Assembly: GCA_027013265.1 (NCBI GenBank)
Contig: JALUXQ010000068.1
Span: forward strand, 1 to 16,583
Direction of reading: 5' to 3'
DNA from: Campylobacteraceae bacterium
GTDB lineage: Bacteria > Campylobacterota > Campylobacteria > Campylobacterales > Sulfurospirillaceae
DNA: 16,583 nucleotides
A model generated the notes under the pieces. That model searched no databases. It was not told where the DNA came from and saw only the letters and a program-made list of their open reading frames with translations. Below are positions 7,535 through 14,038 of the stretch, one piece after another (position 1 is the stretch's first letter; each line of letters begins with the position of its first letter). The translations under genes were made by a program, and so were the position numbers.

Positions 7535-7930
7535 ATGGAAACATTAAAATTAGAAATTGTTACACCTGATGGTCAAATATTTGCAGACGATGTAAAAACT
7601 GTCACACTACCAGGAAGCGAGGGTGAATTTGGAGTTCTCCCTCATCATGCTTCTTTGGTATCTTTGTTGAGTGCTGGTATCATCGACATAGAGCTAGTAA
7701 ATGGTAATCACGAGTTGGTTGCAGTTGACTGGGGTCATGCTGAGATAGATGAGGCAAAAGTTACAGTCTTAGCTGATGGAGCAGTCGCAATTGTAGGTAA
7801 TAATGAGAGTGCGATAGCTGACGCAATCGGAAAAGCTAAAAAGCTTATAGAGAGTATTGGTGACTCAGATATCGCAATAGCCATGGCAGAAGCCAAGATA
7901 GACTCAATCATGAAACAAAGAAATTCTTAA
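7535..7930 (+). CDS. atpC: F-type ATP synthase subunit epsilon
   Basis: A 131-residue epsilon subunit, which binds gamma and the c-ring and can inhibit ATP hydrolysis. The N-terminal beta-sandwich opens LKLEIVTPDGQIFADDVKTV and contains the family hallmark LPGSEGEFGVLPHHA (about 25-39). The C-terminal helical hairpin (about 90-131) is rich in alanine and lysine. Length is in the normal range (about 130-140). The ATG has a modest AAGG upstream. It ends the F1 gene set; tolQ begins only 3 bases after its stop with no promoter between, so the two operons probably share a transcript. Confidence 0.95.
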   Translation: METLKLEIVTPDGQIFADDVKTVTLPGSEGEFGVLPHHASLVSLLSAGIIDIELVNGNHELVAVDWGHAEIDEAKVTVLADGAVAIVGNNESAIADAIGKAKKLIESIGDSDIAIAMAEAKIDSIMKQRNS

Positions 7931-7933
7931 TAT

Positions 7934-8536
7934 ATGACAGCCGTTGATATTTTAATAAATTATATATCAAGAAGTAGCTATATCACTCTATTTGTTTTAA
8001 TATGGCTATCTTTTTATTTTGTGACGACTTTTGGTGTTTTATTGAGCAGGTATCTCTACTTGAGCAATTGGATAAAAAATGAAAAAAGTTCTCTAGAGTC
8101 CATGATGATGGGTGCTAAAAATGTTAGAGATGATTCGATTTTAAGAAAATGTACAAGCTCATTTAATCAATCGCCAAATCTTCTAAATGTATGCAAAAGT
8201 GTTGCACAAAAGAACTCCACAAATGGCTTGTGGTTACTCTCCATGATAGCTTCTACATCGCCTTTTATAGGACTTTTTGGAACTGTTGTATCTATACTTG
8301 ATACTTTTAGCGGACTTGGACAAAGTGGAAGTGCATCCCTAGGAGTCATAGCTCCAGCTATCAGTGAGGCACTTGTCGCAACTGCCGCTGGCATTTTTGT
8401 CGCAATCCCCGCTTATAGTGCACATCTTTTTCTCAAAAGAAAAGCGTATGAGTTATTTATGTATATAGATAGACAGAGTGAGTTGATTTTGTCAAATAAA
8501 CCGAAGGAAAACAAGGGTTCAAAGAGTGATGTATGA
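7934..8536 (+). CDS. tolQ: TolQ/ExbB-family proton-channel subunit
   Basis: A 200-residue inner-membrane protein with three predicted transmembrane helices (about 15-37, 101-125 and 137-163). The helix-2 motif GLFGTVVSI (113-121) and helix-3 motif ISEALVATAAGIFVAIPA (143-160) are the family's conserved pore segments, including the helix-3 Glu and the Thr residues lining the channel. With TolR it converts proton flow into movement of TolA. ExbB is an alternative name by sequence alone, but the tolB-pal context makes TolQ the better functional call. The start has only a weak Shine-Dalgarno and lies 3 bases after atpC, suggesting translational coupling. Its end overlaps tolR. Confidence 0.9.
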   Translation: MTAVDILINYISRSSYITLFVLIWLSFYFVTTFGVLLSRYLYLSNWIKNEKSSLESMMMGAKNVRDDSILRKCTSSFNQSPNLLNVCKSVAQKNSTNGLWLLSMIASTSPFIGLFGTVVSILDTFSGLGQSGSASLGVIAPAISEALVATAAGIFVAIPAYSAHLFLKRKAYELFMYIDRQSELILSNKPKENKGSKSDV

Positions 8537-8918
8537 TTGGGAAGATAAACCCGAATTAAATATCACGCCTTTGGTGGATATTATGCTAGTTTTACTAGCG
8601 ATTCTAATGATAACAACTCCTGCTATGGTTTATCAAGAGAAGATAGTCTTGCCAGATGGTTCAAAGTCATCAATTGTCAAAAAAATCCCAGAACTAGAGA
8701 TAAGAATCAGTAAAGACAAGAAGGTATATATCAAAAAAGATATGTTTTTACTAAAAGAGTTTGCCGACAATTTTATCTTGATAAAAAATAGATTTAGCCC
8801 AAAAAGCATCGTCTATATAAAAGCAGATGAGAGCTTACAGTATAAAGATGTAATGCAAGTGCTAAAGAGTGTAAAAGAAGCTGGTTTTACAAAAGTATCG
8901 CTAGAAACAAATGGATAA
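8529..8918 (+). CDS. tolR: TolR/ExbD-family proton-channel subunit
   Basis: A 129-residue protein with a short cytoplasmic N-terminus, one transmembrane helix (about 15-31) and a periplasmic domain. The motif ELNITPLVDIMLVLLAI contains the essential intramembrane aspartate (Asp17), matching the proton-carrying Asp of TolR/ExbD. The start is uncertain: ATG 8529 is chosen, but GTG 8526 directly before it is also possible, with AAGGG (8513-8517) at a reasonable distance from either. The gene overlaps the tolQ end by 8 bases. Together with TolQ and TolA it forms the energy-transducing inner-membrane complex of the Tol system. Confidence 0.9.
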   Translation: MYDWEDKPELNITPLVDIMLVLLAILMITTPAMVYQEKIVLPDGSKSSIVKKIPELEIRISKDKKVYIKKDMFLLKEFADNFILIKNRFSPKSIVYIKADESLQYKDVMQVLKSVKEAGFTKVSLETNG

Positions 8919-8921
8919 AAT

Positions 8922-9680
8922 ATGCCAAACAGACCAACTTACAGTTTTATTGGCTTTTTACTATCATTAGCTATATATGTTGGTTTACTTCTATTTGTCG
9001 CATTTTATCTGCAAGACAGAGTGCAAAAAAATATAAGCTATACCGCCCAAAAAAATGTAGTGCTTGACATTACCCTCGTAGAAAAAAAACCGCAAATAAA
9101 AAAAAGAGTTCATAAAAAAGTCAAGAAAAAGACTATAAAGCGAAAAAAGCCAAAAAAAATCGCAAAAAAACCTAGCATTAAGAGTATAAAAACTGATGCA
9201 CCCAAAAAAGTATCTCTTCAAGGGTTATTTAAAAAGATAGATACAAAAAAAATAGTTGAGCCAAAGAAGAAGAGGGTTTTGCAAAGCAGAAAAAAAGTTA
9301 AAGCCCCAGTAGAGCCAAAACCAGAAGTTGTAAGAAAAGATGATGCAAAAAAAATAGTAGATTCGTATGATCCTGAAACATTAAAAAAAGATACGAAAAA
9401 GAGTGGTGTTTACGACAAATACAAAGGAAAAATTAGTCAAATACTTTATGGAAATTGGCAAAACACAATAGGTACAGTATCAGGAAATAGTGCAACAGTC
9501 ACTATTTTTATAGATAAAACAGGAACTTTTAGTTATAAAATAGAAAAACTTTCATATAATGATGATTTTAATTCCAAGTTAAGAGATTTTTTGGAAGAGA
9601 TGAGAGACACAGAGTTTCCGACTTTTAAAGAAGGAGAGATTTTTCAAATGCAAGTAGAATTTAAGGATATAAGACCATGA
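8922..9680 (+). CDS. tolA: TolA/TonB-like periplasm-spanning protein
   Basis: A 252-residue protein with one N-terminal transmembrane helix (about 10-30), a very lysine-rich linker (about 54-150) and a C-terminal globular domain (about 155-252). This is the TolA/TonB layout: an inner-membrane anchor, a periplasm-spanning arm and a domain contacting the outer-membrane side. The C-terminal domain (GNWQNTIGTVSGNSATVTIF, then a YNDDFNSKLRDFLEE stretch) fits the TolA/TonB C-terminal fold. The linker is much shorter than in enterobacterial TolA (about 420 residues total). It is encoded by DNA with five runs of exactly eight A, potentially slippage-prone. TonB is the alternative; the position between tolR and tolB favours TolA. 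Its stop overlaps the tolB start as ATGA. Confidence 0.82.
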   Translation: MPNRPTYSFIGFLLSLAIYVGLLLFVAFYLQDRVQKNISYTAQKNVVLDITLVEKKPQIKKRVHKKVKKKTIKRKKPKKIAKKPSIKSIKTDAPKKVSLQGLFKKIDTKKIVEPKKKRVLQSRKKVKAPVEPKPEVVRKDDAKKIVDSYDPETLKKDTKKSGVYDKYKGKISQILYGNWQNTIGTVSGNSATVTIFIDKTGTFSYKIEKLSYNDDFNSKLRDFLEEMRDTEFPTFKEGEIFQMQVEFKDIRP

Positions 9681-10948
9681 TAAAAAAATTGATAATGATT
9701 TTAGTGCTAAGTAGTGTGATTTTTGCAGCAGATGCAACTGTGGAGATTGTAAAAAAGTTAAATTCCCTGCCAAAAATCGCAGTCCAAGATGCAAGTGATA
9801 GTGGTGTAGATACAAATTTAAGAAAAAAATTCTTCAAAATTCTAGTTGGAGACTTAAGAGTGAGTGCTCATTTTAGACCACTTGATGAGTACCTTACGAG
9901 TAGTTATTATGGCGATTTAAAAGATAACTTTTTGAGCAAAAAAGGTGTGGATTTAATTCTTAGATTTAAGATATCTTTGGATAAAAATCATATTGTCTCA
10001 TCTGTTAAACTGATAAATGCAAGTAGTGGAGAGGTGAGTAGCGAGACAAACTATAAACTCCAAAATCCAAAAAGATTTCCATTTTTAGCACACAGGATAG
10101 TCTCTGGTGTAAATGATGAGATAGGGGCTCCGAGCATAAAGTGGATGGAACAGTTTGTTATCTTTGCAAAATATACAGGGAAAAAAGAGTCCCAAATCGT
10201 TGTGTCTGATTATACTTTGAGCTTTCAAAAGACTTTAGTGAAAGGTGGCTTAAATATATTTCCAAAGTGGGCAAATGATTCTCAAACAGCATTCTACTAC
10301 TCATCATATAATGGCTACTTACCAACACTATACAAAGTTAATTTGGTAAATGGAAATAGAGATAAAATTATCTCATCAAAAGGAATGCTTGTCTGCTCAG
10401 ATGTCTCGAAAGATGGCACAAAGCTTTTATTGACTATGGCACCAAAGGATCAAACCGATATATATCTATATGATTTAAAGTACAAACAGTTAACTAGAGT
10501 AACAAAATATTCTGGAATCGATGTAAATGGAAATTTTATTGATAATGACAAAAGAGTCATTTTTATCTCCGATAGACTAGGCTATCCAAATATATTTTCA
10601 AAGAGTTTGGAAAGCGGTAGTGCGATAGAGCAGATGGTATATCACGGTAAAAATAATAACTCAGTCTCTACTATAGGGAACTATATAATCTATTCAAGTA
10701 GGGATAAAACAAGTGAGTTTGGAAGTAAAGTTTTTAATCTCTATCTTATATCTACAAAGACTGACTACATCAGAAAATTAACAGCCAATGGAAAAAATCT
10801 CTATCCAAGATTTGCAAAAGATAAAGATACAATTATGTTTATAAAGCAGTATAAAAACCAAAGTTCATTAGGCATAATAAGGCTAAATGCAAATAAAAGT
10901 TTTCTATTTCCACTTAAAGTGGGAAGAATTCAATCGATTGATTGGTAA
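9677..10948 (+). CDS. tolB: Tol-Pal system periplasmic beta-propeller protein TolB
   Basis: A 423-residue periplasmic protein, near the usual TolB length (about 430). A signal peptide is evident (MIKKLIMILVLSSVIFA, cleavage about residue 18). The N-terminal alpha/beta domain (about 25-150) is followed by a six-bladed propeller. Its repeats show the TolB pattern of a strand with aromatic residues, then SxDGTKLLLT..., FISDRLGYPNIF and YIIYSSRD. TolB binds Pal and is controlled by TolA in other bacteria, helping outer-membrane constriction at division. It starts in an ATGA overlap with tolA, so it is probably translationally coupled to it. Confidence 0.95.
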   Translation: MIKKLIMILVLSSVIFAADATVEIVKKLNSLPKIAVQDASDSGVDTNLRKKFFKILVGDLRVSAHFRPLDEYLTSSYYGDLKDNFLSKKGVDLILRFKISLDKNHIVSSVKLINASSGEVSSETNYKLQNPKRFPFLAHRIVSGVNDEIGAPSIKWMEQFVIFAKYTGKKESQIVVSDYTLSFQKTLVKGGLNIFPKWANDSQTAFYYSSYNGYLPTLYKVNLVNGNRDKIISSKGMLVCSDVSKDGTKLLLTMAPKDQTDIYLYDLKYKQLTRVTKYSGIDVNGNFIDNDKRVIFISDRLGYPNIFSKSLESGSAIEQMVYHGKNNNSVSTIGNYIIYSSRDKTSEFGSKVFNLYLISTKTDYIRKLTANGKNLYPRFAKDKDTIMFIKQYKNQSSLGIIRLNANKSFLFPLKVGRIQSIDW

Positions 10949-10960
10949 TTTAACAAATAA

Positions 10961-10971
10961 TATGATAGAAT
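10961..10971 (+). promoter_or_regulatory. Candidate pal promoter (extended -10)
   Basis: The sequence TATGATAGAAT lies in the 55-base tolB-pal gap. It reads as TG-n-TAGAAT (10963-10971) and matches the patterns before atpF' and slyD. Transcription would begin near 10978, leaving about 26 bases before the pal ATG. A separate promoter would fit the high abundance of Pal. Confidence 0.48.
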
Positions 10972-11003
10972 ATCAACTGACATAAAATTAAAAGGTGGTA
11001 ATT

Positions 11004-11588
11004 ATGAAAAAACTTGTTTTAGTAAGTGCGAGTGTGGCTGTGTTATTATTTACAGGATGTAGTCAAAAAAATCCTGATGTAGATATGACAAATAAGACAC
11101 AAAAGGTAGAGACAACTGACAGTTCAAATGGTATGAATTCAAATACAAGTGGTATGAACTCCAACAATATGGACTCAAATGACATGAGTACCAACAAAAG
11201 CCCACAAAATGATAAGAACGCAGTAAAATATCTAATATCAGATTTAGAGTCTAAATTGACACCAATCTATTTTGATTTTAATAAATACAATGTAAGAGCT
11301 GACATGAAACCAGTTATTGAAAAAAGTGCAACTATATTAGATGCGGATAAGGCTCAAAAACTTTCAATTAAAGTCGAAGGCAATGCTGATGAATGGGGAA
11401 CTGATGAGTATAACTATGCACTTGGTTTAAAAAGAGCAAAAACAGTAAAAGATGAGTTAAGTGCACAAGGTGTTTCAACTGATCGCATGATGATTGTAAG
11501 CTACGGTGAGAGTAATCCCGTTTGTACTGAGCACAATAAAGCTTGCTGGCAAAAAAATAGAAGAGTTGAATTTAAATTACTACCATAG
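11004..11588 (+). CDS. pal: Peptidoglycan-associated lipoprotein Pal
   Basis: A 194-residue outer-membrane lipoprotein that anchors the outer membrane to peptidoglycan and binds TolB. The lipoprotein signal ends at the lipobox FTGC with Cys19. An unusual linker rich in Met, Asn and Ser (about 40-65) follows. The OmpA-like domain (about 85-194) contains IYFDFNKYNV, then VEGNADEWGTDEYNYALGLKRA and the closing KNRRVEF, including the Asp and Arg residues that bind diaminopimelate. The start is the ATG at 11004, 5 bases after AAGGTGG (10992-10998). The in-frame GTG at 10995 lies inside that ribosome-binding site and is rejected. A hairpin follows the stop. Confidence 0.96.
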   Translation: MKKLVLVSASVAVLLFTGCSQKNPDVDMTNKTQKVETTDSSNGMNSNTSGMNSNNMDSNDMSTNKSPQNDKNAVKYLISDLESKLTPIYFDFNKYNVRADMKPVIEKSATILDADKAQKLSIKVEGNADEWGTDEYNYALGLKRAKTVKDELSAQGVSTDRMMIVSYGESNPVCTEHNKACWQKNRRVEFKLLP

Positions 11589-11594
11589 TTAAAT

Positions 11595-11627
11595 AACACC
11601 ATATGTCCTTGGCATATGGTGTTTCTT
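11595..11627 (+). terminator. Hairpin terminator/attenuator between pal and cpoB
   Basis: AACACCATATG (11595-11605) pairs perfectly with CATATGGTGTT (11613-11623), an 11-bp stem with a 7-base loop. It is followed by the T-rich TTTCTT (11622-11627). It starts 6 bases after the pal stop. The T-tract is short, so partial read-through into cpoB is likely. The stem's right arm can instead pair with CACCAT just downstream (11628-11633). Confidence 0.65.
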
Positions 11628-11662
11628 CACCATGATTTCAATATATTTGCGAAGGAGAAGGT

Positions 11663-12559
11663 ATGGGTAGAGTTTTAGCTTTTCTTGCATTGGTTCAGGT
11701 TACTATTTTTGCGGCTGAGCCTTCTGTATTTGGTGCAGGAGACTTAAATAGTGCAAATCCATACGGACTAAGTTCAAGTGAAAAAAAGATAGTCCAAAAC
11801 TCCAAAGATATCAAAAAGTTGCAAAAAACTATCAGATTATTGACTCTACGATATAACAATTTGCAAGAAAAGTTTGGTGGATTAAGATCTGTTGCAGAAT
11901 CTATTAGCGATAAAATTGGCAAGATTGACAAAGATAACTATGCACAAAAAGATATAAATAAAAATACAGGAGACAAATTAGTAGCTCTTAAAAAGAGTAT
12001 TGATGATAGTTTGGAGTTGCAAAATGCAAATCAAGAGAAAGTAAAAAGTGTCCTGTCTGAACTAAGCTCACTCATAGACTCTATCAACACAAGCTATGTT
12101 CCAAAAGAGCAATTTGATGATTTGGCTCAAAAACAAAAAGATTTCCAAGATAAGGTAGAGAAGAGATTTGCAAAGTTAGAAAATGCTAGAAAAAGAAGTA
12201 CTCTAGCCTCAAAGAGTGGTTCTCAACTCTTAAAAGAGGCGTACAGTTACTTCAAGAAAAAATCTTATGAAAACGCAAAAATAAGATTTCAAAGACTTGT
12301 AAAGATAAACTACAAGCCAGCTACAAGTAACTACATGCTAGGCGAGATATCATATAGACAAAAAGCATATAAAAATGCTATACAGTATTATAAAAAAAGT
12401 ATATCTTTGTATGATAAAGCATCTTTCACTCCGACACTTCTGTATCATACTGGTATATCTTTAAGCAAACTCAACAAAAACAGTGAGGCTAGAAACTTTT
12501 TTACTGCACTAAAAACTAATTATCCAAACTCCAAAGAGGCAAAAGCACTAAAAAAATAA
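11663..12559 (+). CDS. cpoB: Tol-Pal associated periplasmic protein CpoB/YbgF
   Basis: A 298-residue periplasmic protein. An N-terminal signal peptide (MGRVLAFLALVQVTIFA, cleavage near residue 17-18) is followed by a long charged coiled coil (about 45-180) and tetratricopeptide-type repeats at the C-terminus (about 203-298). The repeats include LLKEAYSYFKKKSYENAKIRF and YMLGEISYRQKAYKNAIQYY, in the YbgF/CpoB manner. In E. coli CpoB links Tol with peptidoglycan synthesis at the septum. The coiled coil is longer than in E. coli CpoB. The ATG follows AAGGAG (11652-11657) with a 5-base spacing. It is separated from pal by the hairpin, so its expression probably depends on read-through or a weak local promoter. 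Confidence 0.88.
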   Translation: MGRVLAFLALVQVTIFAAEPSVFGAGDLNSANPYGLSSSEKKIVQNSKDIKKLQKTIRLLTLRYNNLQEKFGGLRSVAESISDKIGKIDKDNYAQKDINKNTGDKLVALKKSIDDSLELQNANQEKVKSVLSELSSLIDSINTSYVPKEQFDDLAQKQKDFQDKVEKRFAKLENARKRSTLASKSGSQLLKEAYSYFKKKSYENAKIRFQRLVKINYKPATSNYMLGEISYRQKAYKNAIQYYKKSISLYDKASFTPTLLYHTGISLSKLNKNSEARNFFTALKTNYPNSKEAKALKK

Positions 12560-12632
12560 TCCCTATGAAAACCTATATAGAGGCTTTTAACTGATATGGG
12601 ACATCTTCTTGGAAACTGAGTATTTATGTTTT

Positions 12633-12652
12633 GATAAAAATATTGTTTTATC
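12633..12652. promoter_or_regulatory. AT-rich 20-base palindrome upstream of slyD
   Basis: GATAAAAATATTGTTTTATC is an inverted repeat: GATAAAA (12633-12639) and TTTTATC (12646-12652) are perfectly complementary, and the centre is nearly so. It lies about 27 bases upstream of the candidate slyD -10. The GATA...TATC ends resemble metal-regulator (Fur-like) operators, but the match is loose. AT-rich palindromes also arise by chance. Confidence 0.35.
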
Positions 12653-12673
12653 TAAGGGCATATAAACACAAAA

Positions 12674-12684
12674 TATGCTAACAT
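12674..12684 (+). promoter_or_regulatory. Candidate slyD promoter (extended -10)
   Basis: TATGCTAACAT reads as TG-n-TAACAT (12676-12684), the same pattern as before atpF' and pal. A start near 12691 gives a leader of about 22 bases containing AAGGAG (12702-12707). It also excludes the in-frame ATG at 12683 as the slyD start. Confidence 0.48.
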
Positions 12685-12712
12685 GATGCGTTTATATAAA
12701 CAAGGAGATTTA

Positions 12713-13291
12713 ATGGCTATAAGCGAAAATCAAGTTGTCTCTATTCAATACGAATTAAAAGATGCTGATAGCGGCGAAGTTTTAGATTCAAATTTAAATG
12801 CTGCTCCTCTCTCTTTTATCGTGGGAAAAGGACAAATCATTCCAGGTTTAGAGAGTGAAATACAAAAACTTTCTCTAAACGATACATCAGATGTAAAAGT
12901 TTCTGCTAAAGATGCATATGGTGAGTATGATGATAAAGCAGTGCAAACTTTGCCTAAAGAGCAGTTTGCAGGATTAGAATTAACTGAAGGTATGACTCTT
13001 TACGGACAAGGTGAAGATGGTGGTACAGTTCAAGTTACAGTTAAAAGTTTTGATGACGAAAATGTAAATGTAGATTTTAACCATCCATTGGCTGGTAAAG
13101 ATTTGCTTTTTGCATTAAGCGTTACAGAAGTTAGAGATGCAACTGCACAAGAGTTGGCACAAGGCTATGTCGGTGCTCCTCAAGGTGGTGGTTGTGGATG
13201 TGGATCAGGTGACAGTTGTCACGATACAGATGAAGATGCACAAAACGATTCATGTTGCTCAACTGATAGCAACGGCGGGTGCTGTGGTTGA
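12713..13291 (+). CDS. slyD: FKBP-type prolyl isomerase SlyD with metal-binding tail
   Basis: A 192-residue SlyD-type chaperone and peptidyl-prolyl isomerase. The FKBP core (about 5-70) has the family opening YELKDADSGEVLDSN and GKGQIIPGLESEI. It is interrupted by the insert-in-flap chaperone domain (about 70-130) and closes with DFNHPLAGKDLLFALSVTEV. The C-terminal 35 residues (158-192) are rich in cysteine, aspartate and glycine with seven Cys and one His, a tail expected to bind nickel or similar metals, as known for E. coli and Helicobacter SlyD. The start is ATG 12713 behind AAGGAG. It overlaps the next gene by 8 bases. It is probably a metallochaperone for hydrogenase or other nickel enzymes, by inference. 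Confidence 0.94.
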   Translation: MAISENQVVSIQYELKDADSGEVLDSNLNAAPLSFIVGKGQIIPGLESEIQKLSLNDTSDVKVSAKDAYGEYDDKAVQTLPKEQFAGLELTEGMTLYGQGEDGGTVQVTVKSFDDENVNVDFNHPLAGKDLLFALSVTEVRDATAQELAQGYVGAPQGGGCGCGSGDSCHDTDEDAQNDSCCSTDSNGGCCG

Positions 13292-14036
13292 TAGTGATTT
13301 TGTAGCAAAATCAAGGGCCTCAAAAGAGGCCCTAAAATCAGCCAATCTACTTAAAAGTTTAAACTTAAATGCCTTGATAGTTGGTCAAAAAGGCGTTGGA
13401 AAAAAAAGTCTTGCTAGATATACACTAGATGCTCCCATAAGTGATGGTTTGACGCAAAATGAGCTTATCAAAGCACTAGAGATTAATGATAAGTTGATTA
13501 TTAAAAATTTTGATAAAATCAGCAACTTTGCTAAGATAAAAAATGCAATAGATGCAAATAAAAATAAGATAATTGCCACATCTCAAAACGAGTTGGATAG
13601 TCGGATTGAAGATGATTTTTTTAGTATAAAAATCCATCTACCTCCTCTTAAAGAGAGAAGAGAAGATGTGAAGCAGTTTATTGAAATCTTTTACAAAGAG
13701 GCACAGGAAATTTTTACTAATAAAACTTATGATTTTGATTTTGATGACATAGAGGTAGATTTGAGTGAAAATATCTACTCTTTGAAAAGATCAGTCTATA
13801 TAGCTTACATGAATAGTACACTAACGCAAAAAGATATTCAAAATATGCTAGAAAAGTTTCTATTTCATAGATTAGGCGGTGGAAATGACTATAGAGAGTT
13901 GTTGCCTATATTTGACATACCACTTATAAAAAGTGGATTTAAAAAGTTTGGCTCACAACTATCTATAAGTAGAGCACTCGGAATAAATAGAAATACACTT
14001 AGAAAAAAGATAAATGAGTATGGATTGGAAGGATGA
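13284..14036 (+). CDS. Degenerate sigma-54-activator-like protein with Fis-type DNA-binding domain
   Basis: A protein of about 250 residues whose function I do not recognise. The likely start is GTG 13284, overlapping slyD by 8 bases; upstream in-frame codons read the slyD tail out of frame and look non-native. It opens VDSDFVAKSRASKEALKSA, as in central domains of sigma-54 activators. A Walker A-like GQKGVGKK (34-41) is followed by a shortened segment and LPPLKERREDV (119-129), equivalent to the conserved PLRERREDI of that family. The C-terminus (217-250) is a Fis-type helix-turn-helix with SISRALGINRNTLRKKI. The GAFTGA loop that contacts sigma-54 and a proper Walker B (DE) are absent, and about 45 residues are missing between the two motifs. 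It should therefore be unable to open sigma-54 promoters. It could act as a DNA-binding regulator. Confidence 0.8.
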   Translation: MVDSDFVAKSRASKEALKSANLLKSLNLNALIVGQKGVGKKSLARYTLDAPISDGLTQNELIKALEINDKLIIKNFDKISNFAKIKNAIDANKNKIIATSQNELDSRIEDDFFSIKIHLPPLKERREDVKQFIEIFYKEAQEIFTNKTYDFDFDDIEVDLSENIYSLKRSVYIAYMNSTLTQKDIQNMLEKFLFHRLGGGNDYRELLPIFDIPLIKSGFKKFGSQLSISRALGINRNTLRKKINEYGLEG

Positions 14037-14038
14037 TT

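Noticed and set aside
8991..9221. Minus-strand frame opposite the lysine-rich tolA linker
   Set aside because: Its phenylalanine-rich translation is the reverse complement of AAA/AAG lysine codons, so it is a composition artefact.
11616..11633. ATGGTGTTTCTTCACCAT considered as a parS-like site
   Set aside because: It has GTTTC but not the GTTTCACGTGAAAC core, and the palindrome does not match. It is better explained as part of the pal-cpoB hairpin set.
12568..12588. AAAACCT-ATATAG-AGG-C-TTTT considered as a cpoB terminator
   Set aside because: The stem is short, AT-rich and bulged, with only four T. It is too weak to call a terminator with confidence.
13137..13283. Upstream extension of the Fis-type regulator frame inside slyD
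   Set aside because: The translated residues (valine- and lysine-rich, no family similarity) are simply slyD read in another frame. The conserved part begins at about VDSDFVAKS, so GTG 13284 is preferred.
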